A stretch of 35,262 bases of DNA from Kitasatospora sp. SUK 42 (GTDB lineage: Bacteria; Actinomycetota; Actinomycetes; Streptomycetales; Streptomycetaceae), in contig NZ_LFMD02000002.1 of assembly GCF_015776785.2 (NCBI RefSeq), forward strand, positions 34,817 through 70,078, in the 5' to 3' direction. Made by a program: the position numbers and the translations under genes. Below, in pieces: positions 24,569-33,155 of the stretch (within the stretch, counting starts at the first letter, position 1; each line of letters opens with the position of its first letter). The notes beneath the pieces were generated by a model, which saw nothing but the letters and a program-made list of their open reading frames with translations, did no database searches and was not told where the DNA came from.

Positions 24569-24698
24569 GGGGCCGAACCTCTCTCTGAGCATGGAAGCCG
24601 ACGCCTGCGCGGGCGTGCGACCGGGGATTGTCTCCCTCAAGGTTAATGGACCGCCGCCGGACCCCGTCCCGCCGCCGGCTCGGCGCCCCGCCGCCGGC

Positions 24699-26165
24699 TC
24701 AGCGCCCCGCCAGCCTCTGCAGGGCCGACTCCAGCCCCGGGCCGAGCGGCAGCATGAAGATGATGTCACCGGCCCCGTGGTCGAGGAACCCCCGGTACCA
24801 GCTCTCGTCACCGACCGGACGGAACACACAGTCCCCCGCGAAGTCGATGACCGCAGCCGGGCGTCCTCCGGGCGTCATGCCGTCCCGGGACTCGACGAGT
24901 AGCTCGCGATCCGTGCTGAGAAGCCGCGCGACCGCCACACCGGTCACCTGCCGTACCCGTTCGATCGTCCACCCCTCCGGCAGCTGCGCCGCCGCCAGCT
25001 CCGCCTGCTCGACCGCCGGGTCCACGGCCTCCCGCACCACCTCCAGCACCGCGTTCCCGAGCCGGGGCCGGACGTACTCCCCGTCCCGCTCGATGCCCAG
25101 CACGCCACCGACGAAGGCCATCCGTCGCGTCCCGGCCGGCGTCTGCCACGCGAAGGGCACCTTCGACACGTGCGAGGGGAAGGAGTTCTCGGTGAACCGC
25201 GCCGGGCCCGTCTCCACCGTCCGCTTCTTCCACCTCCTCCGCTCCGCCCGCCACCGGAAGTCCGTGCGCGGCTGCGGCCCCGTCGCGGTCTGGGTGTGGG
25301 CGAAGAAGGCGGTGATCCACCCGGAGACGAAGTCCCCGCCGGACTCCGACTCCCACTTGTACAGCGAGCCCCAGAACTGCTCGTCCACCGGCCCGCCGGC
25401 CGCCGTCGCCGCGATCTCGTCCACCACCGGGCGCAGCCCGGCGAACCACGGTCCGAGCGGCTCGAACCACTCCGCGAGCTCCCCGACCCGCCGTGCCAGC
25501 AGCGCCCAGTCCCCGGCCGTGCCCTCCAGCCGGATCCTCGGGATGCCGCACAGCGAGATCCAGCGGAACTCGTAGTACGGGCTGACGAGGTCCATCAGCG
25601 CCACCAGCGCCGAGGAGACGTCGTCCGGCGTGGTGGTCGAGAACGACGGCTGGAACAGCTCCACCAGCTCCGGACCGATCTCCGCCGCCAGCGGCTCCCG
25701 CACCAGCCGGATCGACCGCGCCCAGTCCGGGTCGGCGCCCAGCAGGGAGTCGTCCTGGACCGTGATCGTCCGCTTCTCGCCGGGCGTCGAGGTGAACAAC
25801 CCCTCGTACCGCTGCGCGTTCAGCCGTACGTGCACCGCGACCTCGTGCACCACCGCGTACCAGAGCACGTCCGGCGACAGGCTCAGCGGCAGGTGCCCGC
25901 AGAACGCGAGGTGGGCGGCGCGCAGCAGCAGGCTCCAGGTCGGCTCCGACCCCTTCGAGGCCGAGGCCGAGGCCGTGCCCGGGTCCGAGGCCGTGCCCGG
26001 GTCCGAGGCCGTGCCCGGGTCCGCCATCAGCGACCCGGTGCTGCGGTGGTGGACGGTGAACTCCCCGCCGACCACCGCCGCCAGGAAGCCCTCGTTGCCG
26101 GCGTCCAGCAGCTCCGCCGCGTCACCCCGTTCCCGCCCGTCCCCGAGCGGAAGCTCCACGATCAC
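24699..26165 (-). CDS. DUF4419 family protein, long paralogue (488 aa)
   Basis: The gene starts with the GTG at 26165, overlapping the stop of the upstream paralogue by four bases (GTGA), so translation is coupled. The family core is clear: GSEPTWSLLLRAAHLAFCGHLPLSLSPDVLWYAVVHEVAVHVRLN, then DWARSIRLVREPLAAEIG, FSTTTPDDVSSALVALMDLVSPYYEFRW, CGIPRIRLEGTAGDWALLARRVGELA, FWGSLYKWESESGG, GWITAFFAH and GGVLGIERDGEYVRPRLGNAVLE. Near residue 50 a triple repeat DPGTAS breaks the alignment to the paralogue. A C-terminal extension of about 100 residues (VREAVDPAVEQAEL...LPLGPGLESALQRLAGR) is absent from the partner. DUF4419 has no known biochemical role. Confidence 0.88.
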   Translation of the reverse strand: MIVELPLGDGRERGDAAELLDAGNEGFLAAVVGGEFTVHHRSTGSLMADPGTASDPGTASDPGTASASASKGSEPTWSLLLRAAHLAFCGHLPLSLSPDVLWYAVVHEVAVHVRLNAQRYEGLFTSTPGEKRTITVQDDSLLGADPDWARSIRLVREPLAAEIGPELVELFQPSFSTTTPDDVSSALVALMDLVSPYYEFRWISLCGIPRIRLEGTAGDWALLARRVGELAEWFEPLGPWFAGLRPVVDEIAATAAGGPVDEQFWGSLYKWESESGGDFVSGWITAFFAHTQTATGPQPRTDFRWRAERRRWKKRTVETGPARFTENSFPSHVSKVPFAWQTPAGTRRMAFVGGVLGIERDGEYVRPRLGNAVLEVVREAVDPAVEQAELAAAQLPEGWTIERVRQVTGVAVARLLSTDRELLVESRDGMTPGGRPAAVIDFAGDCVFRPVGDESWYRGFLDHGAGDIIFMLPLGPGLESALQRLAGR

Positions 26166-27283
26166 CGTCCGACCCCCTTCTCCAGCACCGCGCTGCCCAG
26201 CCTCGGCCGCAGGAACTCCCCGTCCCGCTCGATCCCGAGCACCCCGCCGACCAGCAGCATCGGCCGCTCCGTTCCGAGGAACTCCCAGACGAACGGCACC
26301 TTCGAGACGTGCGAGGGGAAGTCGTTCACCTCGAACGCGTCCCGGTGGTACTCCCGGCTCGCCGCCTCCCGCCAGCCGAAGGCCTGCCGCAGCCGGGGGC
26401 CGTCGGGGGTCTGGGTGTGGGCGAAGAAGGCGGTGAGCCAGCCGGTCACCCGGGGCCCGCCGGACATCGACTGCCACTTGAACAGCGAGCGCCAGAAGAC
26501 CTCGTTCACCGGCCCGCCGGCGGCCGTCGCCGCGATCTCGTCCACCACCGGGCGCAGTTCGGCGAACCAGGGCGCCAGCCAGTCGAAGCGCCGCGCCAGC
26601 TCGCCGACCCCGGCCGCCAGCAGCGCCCAGTCCTCGGCGGTGCCCTCCAGCCGGATCCTCGGGATGCCGCAGCGGGTCTCCCAGCGGAAGTCGTAGTACG
26701 GGCTGACCACGTCCATCAGCGCCACCAGAGCCGCCGAGGCGTCCTCGGGCGTGGTGGTCGAGAACGCGGGCCGGAACAGGTCGACGACCTCCGCCCCGAG
26801 CGCGGCCGCCAGCGGCTCCCGCACCAGGTGCACCGACCGTGTCCAGTCCGGGTCGGCCCCGGCCAGCGAGTCGTCGCGCACCGTGATCATCGAGCTCCGG
26901 TCCGCCGCGCAGAACAGCGCCCGGTAGCGCGGCGGGTACATCCGTACGTGCACCGCGACCTCGTGCACCACCGCGTACCAGAGCACGTCGGGCGACAGGC
27001 TCAGCGGCAGGTGCTCGGCGAAGGCCGCGTGGGCGGCGCGCAGCAGCAGGCTCCAGGTCGGCTCCGGTTCCACGAGCTCGTCGGACCCGGCGAACCCGGT
27101 GAACCCGGTGGCCTCCGGACGGAGCGGCTGCGCCCGGGGCCGCTCGACCATCGCCTCGACGCTGCGGTGGCGGATCAGGAACTCCCCGCCCACCACCGCC
27201 CGCAGGAACCGCTCGTTCCCCAGGTCCACCGGCTCGCCGGCGAACCCGTGCCGGGTCTCCCCCAACGGCAACTCGATGATCAA
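26162..27283 (-). CDS. DUF4419 family protein, short paralogue (373 aa)
   Basis: The TTG at 27283 follows GGGGGAG with five bases of spacing and gives LIIELPLGETRHGFAGEPVDLGNERFLRAVVGGEFLIRHRS, which aligns with the start of the downstream gene. The frame is open far upstream, but that part is a shadow of tyrA. Core blocks match the family: EPTWSLLLRAAHAAFAEHLPLSLSPDVLWYAVVHEVAVHVRM, FSTTTPEDASAALVALMDVVSPYYDFRW, CGIPRIRLEGTAEDW and GGVLGIERDGEFLRPRLGSAVLE. It is clearly a tandem duplicate of the 488-aa gene. The TGA stop overlaps the next GTG start. Function unknown. Confidence 0.87.
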   Translation of the reverse strand: MIIELPLGETRHGFAGEPVDLGNERFLRAVVGGEFLIRHRSVEAMVERPRAQPLRPEATGFTGFAGSDELVEPEPTWSLLLRAAHAAFAEHLPLSLSPDVLWYAVVHEVAVHVRMYPPRYRALFCAADRSSMITVRDDSLAGADPDWTRSVHLVREPLAAALGAEVVDLFRPAFSTTTPEDASAALVALMDVVSPYYDFRWETRCGIPRIRLEGTAEDWALLAAGVGELARRFDWLAPWFAELRPVVDEIAATAAGGPVNEVFWRSLFKWQSMSGGPRVTGWLTAFFAHTQTPDGPRLRQAFGWREAASREYHRDAFEVNDFPSHVSKVPFVWEFLGTERPMLLVGGVLGIERDGEFLRPRLGSAVLEKGVGR

Positions 27284-27296
27284 GACCGCTCCCCCT

Positions 27297-27365
27297 GTCC
27301 CGCCCCGAAAACCCCGCCCCGAAAACCCCGCCCCGAAAACCCCGGCCCTGAAACCCCGGCCCCGA
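27297..27365. repeat. Tandem 14-bp repeats between tyrA and the DUF4419 pair
   Basis: CCGAAAACCCCGCC-type units recur about five times, the last two diverged (CCCTGAAACCCCGG). They lie between the tyrA stop and the TTG start, close to the ribosome binding site region of the short DUF4419 gene. Confidence 0.75.
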
Positions 27366-27369
27366 GACC

Positions 27370-28455
27370 TCAGTCCCGGACGCTCCACCCGCCCGACCGC
27401 AGCGCCGCCGTGAGCCGCTTGACCGCCATCGGCGCCACCGACAGCTGGACGAAGCCGACCTGCTTCCCGTCGGAGTGCTCGATGACGACGTCCTCGATGT
27501 TGACCCCGGCCTCGCCGACCTCCCCGAACAGCCGGCCCAGCTCGCCCGGCTGGTCGCCGAGCACCACCGCGACCGTCTCGTACCGGGTGGGCGGCGCACC
27601 GTGCTTGCCGGGGATGCGGGCCTGCCCGGTGTTGCCGCGCAGCATGACCGCCTTGATGCCCTCGGCGCCCGCCCGGCGCTCGTTCTCCTCGGCCGTGGCC
27701 AGGGCGCGCAGCGCGGTGACGGTCTCGCCGAGGTCGGCGGCCACCTCCTCCAGCACGTCGGCGACCGCGCCCGCGTTGGCGGACAGGATGTCGACCCACA
27801 TCCCGGGGTTGGAGGCGGCGATCCGGGTCACGTCGCGCACGCCCTGGCCGGAGAGCCTTATGGCGGTCTCGTCGGCGTGCTCCAGCCGGGCGGCGACCAG
27901 CGAGGAGACCAGCTGCGGCGCGTGCGAGACCAGGGCGACGGCCCGGTCGTGCTGGGCCGCGTCCATCACGATCGGCATGGCGCCGCAGAGCGCGACGAGC
28001 TCCAGCGCGGCGTTGAGGGTGTCGGTGTCGGTGTCCGCAGTCGGGGTGAGCACCCAGGGGCGGCCCTCGAACAGGTCGGCGCGGGCGGCCAGCGGTCCGG
28101 AGCGCTCGCGGCCGGCCATCGGGTGGCTACCGATGTAGTGGACGGTGTCGCAGCCCAGCGCGGCGATCTCGCTGCCCGGGCCGGCCTTCACGCTGGCGAC
28201 GTCGGTGTACCAGTGGGCCAGGTTGCGGCGCTGGCAGTCGGCGAGCACCTTGCCGACCAGCGCGGGTGGGACGGCGATGATCGCCAGGTCGACCGGGCCG
28301 TCGGCCGGTTCGGTGGTGCCCGCGCCGAGCGACTCGGCGGTGCGGGCGGAGTCCGGGTCGACGTCCTCCAGATGGACGGTCAGCCCGCGTGCGACCAGGG
28401 CCAGGGCGGCGGAGGTGCCGATCAGTCCGGTGCCGACGACGACGGCAGTGCGCAT
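27370..28455 (-). CDS. tyrA: Prephenate dehydrogenase with C-terminal ACT domain
   Basis: The 361-aa enzyme of tyrosine synthesis converts prephenate to 4-hydroxyphenylpyruvate with NAD(P)+. The N-terminal Rossmann motif is VVVGTGLIGTSAALAL (residues 5-20). Substrate-binding blocks are TDVASVKAGPG and YIGSHPMAGRERSGP (107-121, with the conserved His and Arg), then a helical dimerisation domain with AAQHDRAVALVSHAPQLVSSLVA. The C-terminal ACT domain (ETVAVVLGDQPGELGRLFGEVGEAGVNIEDVVIEHSDG) suggests feedback control by an aromatic amino acid. The ATG at 28455 follows GAGGAG at a rather long distance. It lies upstream of the DUF4419 pair on the same strand. Confidence 0.95.
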   Translation of the reverse strand: MRTAVVVGTGLIGTSAALALVARGLTVHLEDVDPDSARTAESLGAGTTEPADGPVDLAIIAVPPALVGKVLADCQRRNLAHWYTDVASVKAGPGSEIAALGCDTVHYIGSHPMAGRERSGPLAARADLFEGRPWVLTPTADTDTDTLNAALELVALCGAMPIVMDAAQHDRAVALVSHAPQLVSSLVAARLEHADETAIRLSGQGVRDVTRIAASNPGMWVDILSANAGAVADVLEEVAADLGETVTALRALATAEENERRAGAEGIKAVMLRGNTGQARIPGKHGAPPTRYETVAVVLGDQPGELGRLFGEVGEAGVNIEDVVIEHSDGKQVGFVQLSVAPMAVKRLTAALRSGGWSVRD

Positions 28456-28798
28456 GGCGGGTGGCTCTCCTCGATCACGGTTATCGACTTGACGGTTCTC
28501 GACAGGTGCCGGGGTCGGCCGGGAGCACCCGCGCCCATCCTCCCACCCGGAGGCCCCCGAGGACCGCCCCGACCCCGAAGACCGCCACGGCCCCGGGAAC
28601 GGGCCCGGCCCAGAAGCCCGCCGCACCCGGGGACGGCCCCGCCCGGGCAACCGCGGCGCTCCCGCCCCCGTCCCACACAGTGCACACGCCGCGTCCCGGG
28701 AAATCCGGCGACGCCCGCGCCGGAGCGCGGCAGACTGGCCGCCCGGGGGCGGCGCGCGGCGAGGCACGACACACCGGACGTGAACGAAGGGGTTGCGC
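28456..28798. other. Divergent intergenic region between tyrA and the DUF4139 genes
   Basis: The 343 bp are very GC-rich with many short CCCCG/GGCCC runs. They hold no gene, RNA or operator that I can support, and should contain promoters in both directions. Confidence 0.5.
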
Positions 28799-31054
28799 AT
28801 GGACGATCAGCACAGCAGTCTCACCGGACAGGCGAAACCGCCGGTCGTACCGGCCCACCCGTCGGTCCTGCACTCCGTCGTGGTGTACGCCGAGGGCGCG
28901 GTGTGCCGCCGCCGGGCCACCGTCCCGGTCCCGCCCGACGGACGGCTGCGGCTGACCGGCCTGCCCGACTCGCTGGACGGCACCTCGCTGCGTGCCCGGG
29001 TGCTCGCCGGCCCGGCCGGTGCGGCGGTCGTCGAGGCCCGCCTCGAACCACTCGCCGAGCTCCGCACGCCGGACGAACTCCCGGAGCTGCGCCGCGAGTT
29101 GGACGAGGCCATGGAGCGCCAGAGCGCGCTGACCGAGCGCCACCGGCTGGTCCAGACCGCGATCGCCGAGACCGCCGCCCTGCGCGCCGTCCCGCCGCAG
29201 CGCCACCGCGACGCTCCGCTGCGCCGCACCCCGGCCGAGGCCTGGCTGGAGCTCGCCGACTTCGTCGACGAACGGCTGGCCCGGCTCCAGGAGCGCGCCG
29301 AGCAGCTCACCCGTGAGATCGAACTGGCCGACCACGAACGGGAGTTGGCCGCCGACCGGCTGGAGCGCGGATCCACCGCCGACCGGACGGAACCGGTCGG
29401 GACCGCCGCCACCGTCCTGCTCACCCTGACCACCGGGGCCGGCACCCGAAGCACCGCCGGAGACCCGACCCCGGACACCCGGCACGACCTCGAACTCGAA
29501 CTCGAGTACGGCGTCCCCGCCGCCCGCTGGGTCCCCGCCTACCGCCTCTCCCACCGCACCGGCGCCGACACCGGCCACCTCGTCCTGCGCGCCGCCGTCG
29601 CCCAGCAGACCGGCGAGGACTGGACGGGCGTCCGGCTCGCCCTCTCCACCGCCGACCTCGACCGCCGCACCGACCTGCCCCGGCTCGCCTCGCTGCGAAT
29701 CGGCCGCAGCCAGCCCGCCCCGCCGCCCTCCGGCTGGCGCGAGCCCCCGGCCGGCCTGTCCGACCTCTTCACCGGCTACGACACGGCCACCGCCACCCGC
29801 CCCGCCCCGCGCCGGACCGGCGCCCCGCTCGCGGTGTCGGCAGCCGTTCCGGCCCGGGCCGCCCGCCTCGGCGGCGCCCGTCCCGGCCCCCGCCCCGAAC
29901 TCCTCCCGGACGAACCCGCGCCCACCGGCCCGTACGGCGGCGGCACCCTGAACGTCGACGAGCCGCTGCCCGCACCCCCGCCACCCGGCTTCGCCGCCTA
30001 CGGCGCCCCGCGGGAGGAGACCCACCGCAGCCGGCGCCACAGCCGCCCCGCCGCGCCCAAGCCGGCGGCCGCCCCCGCACCCGCGATCGCCCCCGCACCC
30101 GCACCCCTGCCCCAGGGTCCCGGCGGCGCCCCGCAGGAGAAGGCCCGCCACAGCCGCCTCGCCGCCCCACCGCCCGCCACCGGCCTCGCCCCCGACACGG
30201 CCCTGCTCGACTACCCCGGCCTCCTGCTGGCCGGCCCCGACGCCCCCGCCGACCGCCGCGGCACCCTGCGCCCAAGCCCGAGCCCGACCCCGAGCCCGCA
30301 CCCCGAGCGGATCGCGTACGAGGAGCCGGAGCAGCCGCTCCCCGGCAGCCGCGGCGGCACCCGCGTCCGCAGCCTGGCACTGCCCCGCCACGCCGTCCCG
30401 CCCCGCGAGTCGGCCGGCTCCTTCGACCACCGCTACGACGCCGCCGCCCCCGCCGACATCCCGTCCGACGGCACCTGGCACACCGTCACCGTGGACGAGA
30501 TCCCGCTCGCCGTCAGCCCCGAGTACGTCACCGTCCCCGCCGTCGAGGAGAAGGTGTACGCGACCCTGGTGCTCGCCAACCGCACCGACCGCGCCGTCCT
30601 GGCCGGCCCGGTCGAGGTCACCGTGGACGGCGAGTTCCTGCTCACCGCCGCCCTGCCCACCCTGGCCCCCGGCGGCACCCGCCGCCTGGGCATCGGTGTG
30701 ACCGAGAGCATCGAGGTGGCGCGCCGCACCGAGCTGCGCGAATCCACCACGGGCATGCTGAAGGGCAACAGCACCGTGCTCGACCACCGGGTGCACGTCC
30801 GGTTGGCGAACCGGCTCGGCCGCCCCGTCACGGTGGAGGTCCGCGAGCGCGTGCCGGTCACCTCCGACGCCGAGATCCGGATCGAGGAACGCGCCGACTG
30901 GCACGCCCCGGCCGTCCCCTCGACGGAGTGCCCGCCCGGCACCCGGCTCTGGCGGGTCGACCTGCCGCCGGGCGGCGGCACCGAGCTGGACGGCGGCTAC
31001 CAGATCAAGATCCCGGCCGGAAAGGCCATCGTCGGCGGAAACCGGAGGAACTGA
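28799..31054 (+). CDS. DUF4139 (MuiA-like) protein, long member (751 aa)
   Basis: The ATG at 28799 follows AAGGGG with six bases of spacing. The N-terminal part (LHSVVVYAEGAVCRRRATVPVPPDGRLRLTGLPDSLDGTSLRARV) is the DUF4140 beta domain. A coiled coil follows (about 85-195, many Glu/Arg/Leu heptads). Then comes the DUF4139 body with GVPAARWVPAYRLSHRTG...LVLRAAVAQQTGEDWTGVRLALSTADLD. A long Pro/Ala-rich insertion (about 310-520) splits the domain. The rest resumes with GTWHTVTVDEIPLAVSPEYVTVPAVEEKVYATLVLANRTD and ends in NRLGRPVTVEVRERVPVTSDAEI. The MuiA/DUF4139 family is of unknown function. No signal peptide is seen. The gene is followed 3 bp later by a paralogue. Confidence 0.88.
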   Translation: MDDQHSSLTGQAKPPVVPAHPSVLHSVVVYAEGAVCRRRATVPVPPDGRLRLTGLPDSLDGTSLRARVLAGPAGAAVVEARLEPLAELRTPDELPELRRELDEAMERQSALTERHRLVQTAIAETAALRAVPPQRHRDAPLRRTPAEAWLELADFVDERLARLQERAEQLTREIELADHERELAADRLERGSTADRTEPVGTAATVLLTLTTGAGTRSTAGDPTPDTRHDLELELEYGVPAARWVPAYRLSHRTGADTGHLVLRAAVAQQTGEDWTGVRLALSTADLDRRTDLPRLASLRIGRSQPAPPPSGWREPPAGLSDLFTGYDTATATRPAPRRTGAPLAVSAAVPARAARLGGARPGPRPELLPDEPAPTGPYGGGTLNVDEPLPAPPPPGFAAYGAPREETHRSRRHSRPAAPKPAAAPAPAIAPAPAPLPQGPGGAPQEKARHSRLAAPPPATGLAPDTALLDYPGLLLAGPDAPADRRGTLRPSPSPTPSPHPERIAYEEPEQPLPGSRGGTRVRSLALPRHAVPPRESAGSFDHRYDAAAPADIPSDGTWHTVTVDEIPLAVSPEYVTVPAVEEKVYATLVLANRTDRAVLAGPVEVTVDGEFLLTAALPTLAPGGTRRLGIGVTESIEVARRTELRESTTGMLKGNSTVLDHRVHVRLANRLGRPVTVEVRERVPVTSDAEIRIEERADWHAPAVPSTECPPGTRLWRVDLPPGGGTELDGGYQIKIPAGKAIVGGNRRN

Positions 31055-31057
31055 GAG

Positions 31058-32692
31058 ATGACCGGAGCCACCACCCCCACTCAGGACGCCCCCCTCCCCG
31101 TCACGGCCGTCACCTGTCTGGAGGACCGCGCCCAGGTCGAACGCGCGGTGACCGTCGAGCTCGCCGAGGGCGTCCAGCGGCTGCGCCTCGGCCCGCTCAC
31201 CGCCCTCGCCGTCGACCGCACCCTGCGCGCCGAGACCGCCGCCCCCGGCACCCGGGTGCTGGAGGCCCGGCTGGTCCGCACCTGGGCCCCGCGCGCCCCG
31301 CTGCCGCCCGGCCCCGAGGACTCCGCGCTGCGCCACCGGCTGCACGCGCTGGAGGCCGAGTACCGCCAGACCGAGCAAGCCCGCGCCCGGCTGGACGCCC
31401 GGCTGGCCCTGCTCGCCCAGCTCTCCGCCGACCTGCTGCGCGAGATCGGCGAGGGCGCCGGCGTCGGCGAGATCGAACGCACCCGCTGGGCCCGCGAGCT
31501 GGACCGGGTGGACGCCGAACGGGAGCGCCACGGCGAGGAGCTGCGCGCCACCCACTCCCGGCTGCGCCGCCTGGACCAGGAGCGCTCCCAGGCCCTGACC
31601 GCGCTGGACGAGGCCGAGGAGGAGCCCGCCGAACTGCACGCCCACCTGGAGCTGACCGTCGAGGCCGAGCGGCCGGGCCCGGCCGAGCTGACCGTCAGCC
31701 ACCTGGTGCCGTGCGCGCTCTGGCGCCCCTCCTACCGCGCCACCCTGTCCGTCGGCGGCACGGGCAACGGCGACACGAACAACGGCCACACGAACAACGA
31801 CGGCACGGACAGCGGCAGCACGGCCGGCGGCCTGCGCCTGGAGTCGGAGGCGGTGGTCTGGCAGCGCACCGGCGAGGACTGGACCGGCGCCCGGCTCACC
31901 TTCTCCACCGCCCGCTCCGCCCTCGCCACCGACCCGCCCGCCCTCACCGAGGACGTGCTGACCCTGCGCGAGCGCACCGGCGAGGAGCGCCGCACGGTCG
32001 AGGTCGAGCTGCGCGAGGAGGCGATCGGCGAGCTCGGTCCAACCGCCACCGTCCCCGGCCTGGACGACGGCGGCGAGGTGCGGGTGCTGACCGCCCCCGC
32101 CCCGGCCACCGTCCCCTCCGACGGCCGGGCGCACCGGGTGCCGCTCGGCGCCTTCACCGGCCCGGCGAGCAGCGAGTACGCCTGCGCCCCCGAGCTGTCC
32201 CCGCTGGTCACCCAGGTGGTCCGGTTCCGCAACGCGGCCGGGCACCCGCTGCTGGCCGGCCCGGTCGAGCTGGTGCGCGGCAGCGGCTTCACCGGCCGCG
32301 GCGAGCTGCGCTTCACCGCCACCGGGGCCGACGCCGAGCTGTCCTTCGGCAGTTCGGACGGCTACCGGGTGGTCCGCGAGGCCGAGGAGCGCCAGGCCAC
32401 CACCGCCCTGACCGGCCGCCAGACCACCACCCGCACCGTCCGGCTGCACCTGTCCCGCTTCTCCGGACCGGAGGAGCGCGACGAACAGCTGGTGACGGTG
32501 CGCGAACGGGTGCCGGTCTCCGAGGTGGCGGCGGTCGAGGTGCGGCTGCGCAAGGAGGACTGCTCCCCGGCGCCGGACTCCTTCGACGCCGAGGGCATCG
32601 TCCGCTGGGACGTCCCGCTCGCCCCGGGCGCCCGCCACACCCTCACCCTGGTGTACGAGATCGCCGCGTCCGCCAAGGTGGCCGGGCTCTGA
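31058..32692 (+). CDS. DUF4139 (MuiA-like) protein, short member (544 aa)
   Basis: It starts three bases behind the previous stop (CTGAGAGATG), with GGAGG overlapping the end of the upstream gene, so the two are co-translated. The N-terminal DUF4140 domain is VTAVTCLEDRAQVERAVTVELAEGVQRLRLGPL. A coiled coil spans about 90-195. DUF4139 begins LELTVEAERPGPAELTVSHLVPCALWRPSYRATLSV and contains VVWQRTGEDWTGARLTFSTAR, matching TGEDWTGVRLALST of the partner. It has a short NGDTNNGHTNNDGTDSGST repeat insertion. The end, VRERVPVSEVAAVEVRLRKED...PGARHTLTLVYEIAAS, is family-typical. The two probably work as a hetero-pair; function unknown. Confidence 0.88.
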   Translation: MTGATTPTQDAPLPVTAVTCLEDRAQVERAVTVELAEGVQRLRLGPLTALAVDRTLRAETAAPGTRVLEARLVRTWAPRAPLPPGPEDSALRHRLHALEAEYRQTEQARARLDARLALLAQLSADLLREIGEGAGVGEIERTRWARELDRVDAERERHGEELRATHSRLRRLDQERSQALTALDEAEEEPAELHAHLELTVEAERPGPAELTVSHLVPCALWRPSYRATLSVGGTGNGDTNNGHTNNDGTDSGSTAGGLRLESEAVVWQRTGEDWTGARLTFSTARSALATDPPALTEDVLTLRERTGEERRTVEVELREEAIGELGPTATVPGLDDGGEVRVLTAPAPATVPSDGRAHRVPLGAFTGPASSEYACAPELSPLVTQVVRFRNAAGHPLLAGPVELVRGSGFTGRGELRFTATGADAELSFGSSDGYRVVREAEERQATTALTGRQTTTRTVRLHLSRFSGPEERDEQLVTVRERVPVSEVAAVEVRLRKEDCSPAPDSFDAEGIVRWDVPLAPGARHTLTLVYEIAASAKVAGL

Positions 32693-32777
32693 ACAAGCGG
32701 TCCGCCGGTGACGGCCGACCGGTCCGCCGGTGACGGCAGCTCAGGAACAATCCGAGGACAACGGGTAGAAAAGGAAC

Positions 32778-33140
32778 ATGATCCTCCACCTCGCTCCCCT
32801 GGACGACTGGCTGACCGACCCCGGCCGGCCGTACGCCGCCGCGTCGCTGCTCACCGACGGGTTCATCCACTGCTCGGCGGACGAGCAGACGGCGCTCGCG
32901 GTGGCCAACGCCTTCTTCCCCGACGCCCCCGACCCGCTGATGGTGCTGCTGATCGAGGAGGCGCTGGTGGAGCCGATGGTCAAGTGGGAGGCCCCGCACG
33001 GCGCCCCGCCGCCCGGGGCCACCCCGGGCATCCTGTTCCCGCACATCTACGGACGGCTGAACCGTTCCGCCGTGGTCGGCCTGGAGAAGGTCGAACGCGG
33101 TGCGGACGGCCGCTGGGTCTCCCTCAGCCCCTGGAGCTGA
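32778..33140 (+). CDS. DUF952 family protein (120 aa)
   Basis: The ATG at 32778 follows AAAAGGA. The small cytosolic protein has the DUF952 hallmarks: LTDGFIHCSADEQTALAVANAFFPDAPDPLMVLLIEEALVEPMVKWE and FPHIYGRLNRSAVVGLEKVE. Family members share a fold related to ADP-ribosyltransferase-like small domains, but the role is unknown. Length is normal. It ends 15 bp from the converging regulator gene, with no evident terminator between. Confidence 0.92.
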   Translation: MILHLAPLDDWLTDPGRPYAAASLLTDGFIHCSADEQTALAVANAFFPDAPDPLMVLLIEEALVEPMVKWEAPHGAPPPGATPGILFPHIYGRLNRSAVVGLEKVERGADGRWVSLSPWS

Positions 33141-33155
33141 CCCGGAGGGAGGGAC

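Noticed and set aside
24699..27599. A single 966-aa reading frame spanning both DUF4419 genes
   Set aside because: Its N-terminal part is a frame shadow of the upstream paralogue and tyrA. Family motifs begin only after the GTG at 26165.
28481..32638. 1385-aa open frame on the minus strand
   Set aside because: It is antisense to the two DUF4139 genes, shows only low-complexity Gly/Ala/Arg/Gln composition, and arises from high-GC codon bias.
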